From CAIZGX01 sp044371675 (GTDB taxonomy: Bacteria > Bacteroidota > Bacteroidia > Flavobacteriales_D > Sanyastnellaceae), in assembly GCA_044371675.1 (NCBI GenBank), contig JBILTF010000064.1:1-13254 (forward strand): 13,254 nt of DNA, written 5' to 3'. This document shows, piece by piece, positions 7,407 to 13,254 of this stretch. Position 1 is the stretch's first letter, and every line of letters starts with the position of its first letter. The notes beneath the pieces were generated by a model. It searched no databases and was not told the DNA's origin. It was given only the letters and a program-made list of their open reading frames with translations. The translations under genes and the position numbers were made by a program.

Positions 7407-8465
7407 TTAATGTTTTGCGTTTGCTGAATTTTCAAGATACCATGCATATACTCGTTCAACTCCTTCTCGCAGCGCGACTTCATGCTTGAATCCGAGAGAA
7501 TGCAATTTTGAAACATCAGTTAATTTGCGCATGGTTCCATCTGGCTTGGTTGAATCGAAATGAAACATTCCTTTGTACCCAACAACTTCGGCGATTAAAG
7601 CTGCAAGCTCTGCAATTGAAATTTCTTCTCCAGTACCAATGTTTATGTGAGTATTACGAATTTCTTCTGACGTAATCAGATCGGGAAAATTGACATTTTC
7701 CATTATGTGAATGCAGGCATTGGCCATATCCTCTGACCACATAAATTCACGCAAAGGCTTACCCGATCCCCAGATGTTAACGACACCATCAGACACACCA
7801 ATTGATTTTAAATATTCTAAAGCTTTCGAATAATCTCTTTCAATTAAATCTGAAAGAATGGCTTCAGTATTATTCTCTTGAAGGCACTTGGCAAGGTGAA
7901 TTTTTCTCAGTAGGGCAGGTAATACATGGGATTTCTCGAAATTAAAATTATCTCCAGGACCGTACAAATTGGTAGGCATGACCGAAATAAAATTAGTTCC
8001 ATACTGAATGTTATAACTCTCACACAATTTAATTCCAGCTATTTTAGCGATGGAATATGGCTCATTCGTATATTCCAACTCACTGGTTAGAAGTGAATTT
8101 TCGTTTAAGGGTTGAGGCGCGTTTTTGGGATAAATACAGGTGCTTCCAAGAAACAATAATTTCTTTACTCCGGACTTATATGCACTTGAAATAACGTTGT
8201 TCTGAATGGTGAGGTTTTCGATAAGAAAATCGGCACGATATGTATTGTTGGCAACAATGCCACCCACTTTTGCTGCGGCTAAAAAAACAAATTCCGGCCT
8301 TTCTGATTGAAAGAATTTTTCAACTTCGTAGATATCTAACAAATTTAGTTCTGATCGGGGTTTGAGGATTAAATTGTTAAATCCGAAAGAGTTTAGCCTT
8401 TTTACAATTGCACTTCCTGCCAAGCCATTGTGCCCTGCTACAAATATTTTAGCGTTGACATTCAT
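7407..8465 (-). CDS. fcl: GDP-L-fucose synthase
   Basis: This enzyme performs the epimerisation and NADPH-dependent reduction of GDP-4-keto-6-deoxy-D-mannose to GDP-L-fucose, a donor for surface polysaccharide. The 352 residues form an extended short-chain dehydrogenase. They show the nucleotide-binding GHNGLAGSA near residue 11, the family-specific AAAKVGGI, a catalytic GSTCIYP Ser region, the YSIAK Tyr-Lys pair, and the MPTNLYGPGDNF stretch characteristic of GDP-fucose synthases. An internal insert around NNTEAILSDL makes it longer than the roughly 320-residue E. coli enzyme. The usual partner gmd, which makes the substrate, is not in the window. The acyltransferase gene follows directly. 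Upstream, 8466-8741 (276 bases) holds no convincing gene. Confidence 0.93.
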   Translation of the reverse strand: MNVNAKIFVAGHNGLAGSAIVKRLNSFGFNNLILKPRSELNLLDIYEVEKFFQSERPEFVFLAAAKVGGIVANNTYRADFLIENLTIQNNVISSAYKSGVKKLLFLGSTCIYPKNAPQPLNENSLLTSELEYTNEPYSIAKIAGIKLCESYNIQYGTNFISVMPTNLYGPGDNFNFEKSHVLPALLRKIHLAKCLQENNTEAILSDLIERDYSKALEYLKSIGVSDGVVNIWGSGKPLREFMWSEDMANACIHIMENVNFPDLITSEEIRNTHINIGTGEEISIAELAALIAEVVGYKGMFHFDSTKPDGTMRKLTDVSKLHSLGFKHEVALREGVERVYAWYLENSANAKH

Positions 8466-8741
8466 TCAAAACCGTTGATTGATGTTTGCGAATTTAACGA
8501 TTAATTGCTTGAAAGAACTCATTAATCATTAGAATTGATGGGGTTAACGTTTTTTTCTTGCTTCGTCAAGTGTGAAATTTTCTCAAAAATAAACGTGACG
8601 ATTTGAATCTTCAATATATTTTGGATTTCGAAATCATTTCGACCTTCGTTAAATCGAAGAAGAGCTAAAGGTCAAATCTCTAAGGGCCTCGAAATTAAAA
8701 TTCAAGAACTAGGAATATAATAGAAGATATGATTGTAAATT

Positions 8742-9128
8742 TTAATTCTTCATGAAATCAGCTTCCAAAGAAAACTCTGGAACCTGAACTTTGAATAGGG
8801 AAGAGGCTCCCTTCATTTGCATAGAATAGAAACCCTTCATGATACCAAAAGGAGATTGTAAGTCACATGCTGATGTATAAGAGAAATTCTCTCCTGGAGC
8901 AATAACAGGCTGCTCTCCAATGACACCTGGACCTTCGATTTCGCGTTTCAATCCATTGGAATCAGTAATGAACCAATGTCTTCGTAAAAGTTGAATGGGG
9001 TAATCGTTTTGATTCTCAATGGAAATACGGTAGGAAAAGACGAAGCTGCCTTGAGGGGCAGCCGACATTCTTTCTTCAAACAAAGAAAAAACTGAAATTT
9101 TCACGCCTTCTGTTACAGCAACTACCAT
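8742..9128 (-). CDS. apaG: ApaG domain protein (Co2+/Mg2+ efflux-associated family)
   Basis: A 128-residue single-domain protein of the ApaG family, a fibronectin type III-like beta-sandwich. The family fingerprint is plain: an N-terminal VTEGVKISV, FSYRISIENQNDYPIQLL, RHWFITDSNG, GPGVIGEQPVIAPGE and a C-terminal GIMKGFYSM. In enterobacteria apaG is associated with cobalt and magnesium effects, but the biochemical role is unsettled; the same fold occurs in some F-box proteins. The start at 9128 matches the family's normal beginning, and there is no Shine-Dalgarno sequence. It lies 51 bases after the typA stop on the same strand but has its own -7 element 5 bases before its ATG, implying a nearly leaderless transcript. 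No obvious terminator follows it. Confidence 0.93.
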   Translation of the reverse strand: MVVAVTEGVKISVFSLFEERMSAAPQGSFVFSYRISIENQNDYPIQLLRRHWFITDSNGLKREIEGPGVIGEQPVIAPGENFSYTSACDLQSPFGIMKGFYSMQMKGASSLFKVQVPEFSLEADFMKN

Positions 9129-9133
9129 AACAG

Positions 9134-9141
9134 CAAAGATA
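9134..9141 (-). promoter_or_regulatory. Promoter -7 element (TATCTTTG) of apaG
   Basis: Read on the minus strand, a full TAnnTTTG match followed by C sits 5 bases ahead of the apaG ATG. A well-spaced -33 TTG is not evident. If used, transcription would begin at or within a few bases of the start codon. Confidence 0.55.
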
Positions 9142-9179
9142 GTTAATAAACAATCAAATTGTTAATAACCCCAAGAAAT

Positions 9180-10991
9180 TTATTGCTGAGTAAACTGCCT
9201 AGCAAAACGCTTGCGGTCGCCCTCATTCAAATATACCTTACGGATACGAATAGACTTCGGAGTAACCTCAACGTATTCATCTGGACCAATATATTCAAGA
9301 GCTTCTTCCAAAGTGAATTGAATTGGTGGAGCCATAACAGTTTTTGCATCCGTACCAGAAGCACGCATGTTCGTTAATTGTTTCGTTTTTGTAACGTTAA
9401 TAACCAAGTCGTTATCACGAGAGTGTTCACCAATAACCTGACCTTCGTATACTTCTTGCATGGCTTCAACGAAGAATTTTCCTCTGTCTTGAAGGTTACT
9501 GATACTATATGCAATGGCATTACCTGTTTCCATACAAATTAAAGAACCATTCAAACGACCAGGAATTTCATCCTTCATTGGCTGATACTCTTTAAAGCGG
9601 TGAGTCATGATTGCTTCACCTTGAGTGGCAGTCAACAAATAACTTCTTAATCCAATGATACCTCTAGAAGGGATTTCAAATTCAATAACCGTGCGATCCG
9701 CCTTAGGCTCCATGTTTTTCATTTCACCTCTACGCTTCGATACAGATTCAATAGCGGTACCCGCCATCTCTGTTGGAAGATCTATGGTCAACTCTTCTAT
9801 TGGCTCGCTCTTAACCCCGTCAATGGTCTTAAGAATAACGCGAGGTTGTCCAATTTGCAATTCATATCCTTCGCGACGCATAGTTTCAATCAATACAGAC
9901 AAGTGAAGTACACCTCTTCCAAATACATTGAAACGGTCTGCCTTATCTGTTTCTTGAACGCGAAGCGCTAAGTTCTTTTCTAATTCTTTTTCTAAACGTT
10001 CCTTAATGTGACGGCTAGTTACAAACTTACCTTCTTTACCGAAGAAAGGAGAGTCATTGATTGTAAACAACATACTCATCGTTGGCTCATCTACTGAGAT
10101 AGTAGGCAATGCCTCGGGGTTTTCGTAGTCGGTGAAGGTGTCTCCAATCTCGAAATTCTCCATTCCGTTAATTGCGCAGATGTCTCCAGATACAACAGAC
10201 TCAACTTTACGTTTACCTAATCCTTCAAAAATGTACAATTCTTTAATTTTTCCTTTTACCATAACACCGTCACGCTTTGCAAGGGTAACATTCATTCCAG
10301 CTTTTAACTCGCCGCGATGAAGTTTTCCGATAGCCATACGTCCTGTGTATGTTGAATAGTCTAATGATGTAACCAACATTTGTGGAGTTCCTTCTCTTTT
10401 AACAGGAGCAGGAATGTGCTCAATAACCAAATCTAATAAAGGCTCAATTGTATCTGTCTGAACTTTCCAATCTAAACTCATCCAACCGTTCTTCGCAGCA
10501 CCATAGGCTGTTGCGAAATCCAACTGATCTTCTGTTGCACCTAAACTGTACATTAAATCGAACACTTGTTCGTGAACTTCGTCTGGACGACAATTCTCTT
10601 TATCTACTTTGTTGATGACAACAATTGGCTTTAAGCCCATTTGAATTGCCTTTTGCAATACGAAACGAGTTTGTGGCATTGCTCCTTCAAAAGCATCTAC
10701 TAATAGTAATACACCTTCAGCCATATTCAATACACGCTCAACTTCTCCACCGAAGTCACTGTGACCTGGAGTGTCAATAATGTTAATCTTATAGTCTTTG
10801 TATTGAATAGAAACGTTCTTCGCTAAAATAGTGATACCACGCTCACGCTCTAGGTCATTGTTATCAAGAATTAAGTCGTTATGCACTTCATTATCTCTGA
10901 ACAATTTGGCTGCATGAAGCATTTTATCTACCAAAGTAGTTTTACCATGGTCAACGTGGGCGATAATAGCGATGTTTCTAATTTTTTGCAT
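9180..10991 (-). CDS. typA: Ribosome-associated translational GTPase TypA/BipA
   Basis: A GTPase of the EF-G/LepA superfamily that binds ribosomes and supports 50S assembly and growth under stress and cold. It has 603 residues, the family's usual length. The G domain shows AHVDHGKTTL, ERERGITI, DTPGHSDFGGE and NKVDK near the N-terminus. Domain II and EF-G-like domains III and V follow (RREGYELQIGQPRV, then SRGIIGLRSYL), then the TypA-specific C-terminal domain ending KRFARQFTQQ. The frame is open upstream to 11117 through the terminator and tRNA region. ATG 10991 directly precedes the conserved RNIAIIAHVDHG, so it is the start. A -7 element lies 22 bases upstream and a tRNA terminator lies beyond, so transcription is independent of the tRNA. 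apaG follows on the same strand. Confidence 0.97.
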   Translation of the reverse strand: MQKIRNIAIIAHVDHGKTTLVDKMLHAAKLFRDNEVHNDLILDNNDLERERGITILAKNVSIQYKDYKINIIDTPGHSDFGGEVERVLNMAEGVLLLVDAFEGAMPQTRFVLQKAIQMGLKPIVVINKVDKENCRPDEVHEQVFDLMYSLGATEDQLDFATAYGAAKNGWMSLDWKVQTDTIEPLLDLVIEHIPAPVKREGTPQMLVTSLDYSTYTGRMAIGKLHRGELKAGMNVTLAKRDGVMVKGKIKELYIFEGLGKRKVESVVSGDICAINGMENFEIGDTFTDYENPEALPTISVDEPTMSMLFTINDSPFFGKEGKFVTSRHIKERLEKELEKNLALRVQETDKADRFNVFGRGVLHLSVLIETMRREGYELQIGQPRVILKTIDGVKSEPIEELTIDLPTEMAGTAIESVSKRRGEMKNMEPKADRTVIEFEIPSRGIIGLRSYLLTATQGEAIMTHRFKEYQPMKDEIPGRLNGSLICMETGNAIAYSISNLQDRGKFFVEAMQEVYEGQVIGEHSRDNDLVINVTKTKQLTNMRASGTDAKTVMAPPIQFTLEEALEYIGPDEYVEVTPKSIRIRKVYLNEGDRKRFARQFTQQ

Positions 10992-11013
10992 TGCGCGATT
11001 CTTAATTTGGGCG

Positions 11014-11021
11014 CAAAAGTA
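11014..11021 (-). promoter_or_regulatory. Promoter -7 element (TACTTTTG) of typA
   Basis: On the minus strand this is a full TAnnTTTG match followed by C, 22 bases before the typA start and between that start and the tRNA terminator. I found no convincing TTG at the matching -33 distance, so the assignment rests on the -7 element and its position. Confidence 0.55.
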
Positions 11022-11035
11022 CAACAATAAAAATG

Positions 11036-11063
11036 AAAAACCCCCTGAAATATCAAGGGGTTT
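11036..11063 (-). terminator. Intrinsic terminator of tRNA-Met
   Basis: On the minus strand, 6 bases past the tRNA, AAACCCC pairs with GGGGTTT around a loop of about 12 bases and is followed by T residues. It separates the tRNA transcript from the typA promoter. Confidence 0.82.
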
Positions 11064-11069
11064 AAAAAG

Positions 11070-11143
11070 TAGCGAGATTGGGGCTTGAACCCAAGACCTT
11101 GCGATTATGAATCGCACGCTCTAACCAGCTGAGCTACCTCGCC
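11070..11143 (-). tRNA. tRNA with anticodon CAT, elongator Met type
   Basis: The 74-nt cloverleaf folds by hand: acceptor stem GGCGAGG with UCUCGCU (G:U at 1-72 and 7-66), D stem GCTC/GAGC, anticodon stem TGCGA/TCGCA around TTCATAA, T stem TTGGG/CCCAA, and A73. CCA is not encoded. The C11:G24 pair and the paired 1-72 position exclude an initiator. A tRNA-Ile whose CAT anticodon is modified to lysidine cannot be ruled out by eye, but elongator Met is more likely. The gene has its own promoter and terminator and is divergent from the carotenoid genes. Confidence 0.9.
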
Positions 11144-11155
11144 ATAAATGGGGTG

Positions 11156-11163
11156 CAAATATA
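11156..11163 (-). promoter_or_regulatory. Promoter -7 element (TATATTTG) of tRNA-Met
   Basis: On the minus strand, a perfect TAnnTTTG lies 12 bases before the tRNA 5' end. It shares an eleven-base core, TATATTTGCAC, with the promoter of the initiator tRNA at 1811-1821. No -33 TTG was found at a suitable spacing. Confidence 0.6.
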
Positions 11164-11233
11164 CACATCTATTTTAAAAATGAAAATTGATTTGAACATT
11201 TCGGTTCTTTTCTTTTTTCTTTGCTAATACGGA

Positions 11234-12700
11234 ATGAAAAAAGCAATTGTAATAGGAGCGGGGATTGGCGGCGTTGCTGCAGCCATTCGTTTGGCGCGTA
11301 AAGGCTACGCCGTTAAGGTTTATGAGGCTTCTGCATATCCTGGCGGGAAATTATCTGAATTTAAAATGGGAGAGTTTCGTTTCGATCGAGGTCCTAGTTT
11401 ATTCACCTTACCGCAATACGTTGAAGAATTGTTTGAACTCTGCGGCGAAAGAATGTCTAGTCACTTTGCATATTCTGAACTTCCAATTCTTTGCAAATAT
11501 TTTTATCCAGACGGATATGTTTTCGAGGCGAAAGGAAATAAAGAAGAGAATATAAAAGCCCTTGCTCAAGCTTTTGATGAAGACGAGGAAAAAGTCAGAG
11601 CTTTCTTTTCCAAAGCGGAATTCATATACAATACGACTGCTCCATTGTTCTTAGAGCGTCCGCTTAAACTTTCGAAACTGTATAAAACAAGCGCGTTTTG
11701 GAAGGGTATCCTTCGTATTCCTCGTCTGCCATTAATGGGTAGCTATACCGTTCAACTTAACAAATATTTCAAGAACCCAAAGACTATTCAATACTTCCAA
11801 CGGTATGCGACTTATAATGGAAGTAGCCCTTACAAAACTCCTGCACTGATGCAATTGCTTCCTCACGTAGAACAGGGTATAGGAGCCTTCATCCCTGACA
11901 AAGGAATGTATGATATCACTTTTCAACTTTATGAATTAGCAAAACGACAAGGTGTAGAATTTATATTCAATTCTAAAGTGGAAGAAATTATTGTTGAAGA
12001 AAGAATAGCAGTTGGAATTCGATACAACATCACTCAAATTGAAAAGGCAAATGTTGTCGTTAGCAATATGGATATTTATCCGACGTACAAGAAACTCTTG
12101 TCGAAAGAAATACAACCTAGAGTAATCTTAAACCAAGAGAAATCTTCCTCCGCACTTATATTTTATTGGGGCCTTAAGGACTACGTGAATAAATCGTTAA
12201 GTATTCACAATATATTTTTCTCTGATGACTATTTCGACGAATTTCGAAAGATATTTGAAGCAGAAAGCTTGGCAAATGACTTAACGATTTACGTTCATGT
12301 TACTTCCAAGCACATTCCTTCAGACGCACCTGCGAACGGAGAAAATTGGTTTGTGATGGTAAATGCACCAAATAACAAAGGTCAAAATTGGGATGAAATC
12401 GTTGAGATAGCGAGAAGAAATATTATTCAGAAATTGGAAAGTATGTTGGGAGAGAAAATTGGTGATAAAATCTGTTGTGAACACTTTTGGACACCTAGTG
12501 GTATTGAAGCAGATACGTCGTCTCATTTAGGCGCTTTATATGGTAACGCCTCTAACTCTGCAAGCGCTGCTTTTTTTCGTCATGCAAACAATTCGTCAAA
12601 AATTAAGAATTTATTTTTTGTGGGTGGAAGTGTTCACCCAGGTGGCGGAGTTCCTTTAGCCATTCTATCTGCCAAAACAATGACTGAATTCATTTCTTAA
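11234..12700 (+). CDS. crtD: CrtI-family carotenoid desaturase, probably 3,4-desaturase CrtD
   Basis: An FAD-dependent desaturase that introduces double bonds into carotenoids at the membrane. The 488 residues begin with the dinucleotide-binding fold VIGAGIGGVAAAIRLA, a glutamate at the end of the second strand (VYEASAYPGGK), and FDRGPSLFTLPQ. They end with the family's FAD signature, VGGSVHPGGGVPLAILSAK. The CrtI/CrtD superfamily is certain. CrtD is preferred over phytoene desaturase for two reasons: the next gene is a CruF-like 1,2-hydratase, which acts in the same end-group pathway, and GPSLFT differs from the GPSWYW I recall for flavobacterial CrtI. The ATG at 11234 directly precedes the conserved fold. 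The hydratase gene begins 10 bases after the stop, consistent with an operon. Confidence 0.82.
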   Translation: MKKAIVIGAGIGGVAAAIRLARKGYAVKVYEASAYPGGKLSEFKMGEFRFDRGPSLFTLPQYVEELFELCGERMSSHFAYSELPILCKYFYPDGYVFEAKGNKEENIKALAQAFDEDEEKVRAFFSKAEFIYNTTAPLFLERPLKLSKLYKTSAFWKGILRIPRLPLMGSYTVQLNKYFKNPKTIQYFQRYATYNGSSPYKTPALMQLLPHVEQGIGAFIPDKGMYDITFQLYELAKRQGVEFIFNSKVEEIIVEERIAVGIRYNITQIEKANVVVSNMDIYPTYKKLLSKEIQPRVILNQEKSSSALIFYWGLKDYVNKSLSIHNIFFSDDYFDEFRKIFEAESLANDLTIYVHVTSKHIPSDAPANGENWFVMVNAPNNKGQNWDEIVEIARRNIIQKLESMLGEKIGDKICCEHFWTPSGIEADTSSHLGALYGNASNSASAAFFRHANNSSKIKNLFFVGGSVHPGGGVPLAILSAKTMTEFIS

Positions 12701-12710
12701 TTTACCATCA

Positions 12711-13254
12711 ATGTCTCCATTCATACACAAACATAAAAAATTGAAAGTCTTTGGGATACTCTGGATTGTATTGGTTCATTTTTTCGGAATTCTTGGCGTA
12801 TATTTTTTTCCAGATTGGTTTCTTCCTGCTACTCCAATAATAATTTTAACAAGCGCCGTGGTGGTTTTTCTTAGATATGAGAAATACCGTGAATCTCGCT
12901 TAGTTGCATTTGTAATAATATCAATTCTCGGTTTTCTGGTTGAAGTTTACGGCGTTCATTCCGGTCAATTATTTGGCACTTATACCTATGGAAATAACTT
13001 AGGATGGAAATTGTTTGAGGTGCCACTAATCATAGGTGTGAATTGGGCTGCACTCATTATGGTGGCGCAACAGCTGACTACCCATTACTTAGGAATCAAC
13101 AATCGTTTTTTTTCAGCAGTGTCTGTTGGCGTCTTAATGACCATGTTTGATTTGCTTCTTGAAGTATTGGCTCCGCAATTCGATTTCTGGTCGTTCACAC
13201 ATATGGATTACGCACCCATGCAAAACTTCATCGGTTGGTTTGGAGTTTCATTTT
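12711..13254 (+). CDS. cruF: CruF-like carotenoid 1,2-hydratase (partial, cut by window end)
   Basis: A membrane enzyme expected to add water across the terminal double bond of an acyclic carotenoid end, giving a 1-hydroxy group. 181 codons are present and the frame is open at the right edge; I translated it by hand. Hydrophobic helices lie at about residues 13-33, 39-53, 64-80, 105-123 and 134-150. The conserved signature EVYGVHSGQLFGTYTYG, followed by LFEVPLIIGVNWAALI, and the FDLLLEVLAPQFDFW segment are typical of the CruF / bisanhydrobacterioruberin hydratase family (carotenoid biosynthesis protein family). It lies 10 bases after the desaturase gene. The combination of hydratase and desaturase fits a 1'-hydroxy-3',4'-didehydro end group, as in myxol and saproxanthin. 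Confidence 0.85.
   Translation, partial: MSPFIHKHKKLKVFGILWIVLVHFFGILGVYFFPDWFLPATPIIILTSAVVVFLRYEKYRESRLVAFVIISILGFLVEVYGVHSGQLFGTYTYGNNLGWKLFEVPLIIGVNWAALIMVAQQLTTHYLGINNRFFSAVSVGVLMTMFDLLLEVLAPQFDFWSFTHMDYAPMQNFIGWFGVSF

Noticed and set aside
8466..8741. Possible small gene or structured RNA between fcl and apaG
   Set aside because: The best short frame is 22 codons from 8538 with no support. Short inverted repeats such as GACCTT/AAGGTC and CTTCG/CGAAG around 8641-8674 compete with each other and lack a T tract. Nothing convincing is present.
10992..11117. Upstream extension of typA by 42 residues
   Set aside because: It covers the typA promoter, a tRNA terminator and part of the tRNA; the conserved RNIAIIAHVDHG starts right after ATG 10991.

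Overview
The window looks like a chromosomal stretch of a Bacteroidota member, most probably class Flavobacteriia. Three things point there: a secreted metalloprotease with a C-terminal type IX secretion (T9SS) sorting domain, repeated promoter -7 elements of the Bacteroidota form TAnnTTTG, and start codons that mostly lack a Shine-Dalgarno sequence. The AT-rich base composition and the carotenoid gene pair fit the same assignment. Most of the content is housekeeping. I see no CRISPR array, toxin-antitoxin pair or recognisable defence island.

Left edge (1-1786): a large serine recombinase is read rightwards into the 3' end of an initiator tRNA-Met gene on the opposite strand. Its frame passes through the tRNA's own terminator and stops inside the tRNA. 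This is what one end of an integrated element, with the recombinase beside the attachment site, would look like. The first 88 bases of the window are a perfect inverted copy of bases 1481-1568 inside the recombinase gene. This is either an assembly or amplification fold-back at a sequence end, or a real inverted duplication.

Centre left (1840-6841): era (30S assembly GTPase) and ispE (isoprenoid precursor kinase) are separated by a single base. A 54-residue acidic/basic coiled-coil ORF with its own promoter follows. Next is a 991-residue secreted M36/M4-like zinc metalloprotease, closed by a strong terminator.

Centre right (6840-10991, minus strand): fcl (GDP-L-fucose synthase) is followed without any gap by a left-handed beta-helix acyltransferase that starts on TTG, a surface-polysaccharide pair. 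Then come apaG and typA (bipA), each with its own -7 element.

Right (11070-13254): an elongator-type tRNA with anticodon CAT lies ahead of typA on the minus strand, with a terminator between them. Divergent from it is a carotenoid operon: a CrtI-family desaturase, best read as CrtD, then a CruF-like carotenoid hydratase cut by the window end. With ispE supplying isoprenoid precursors, this suggests a myxol/saproxanthin-type pigment. The rest of that pathway lies outside the window.
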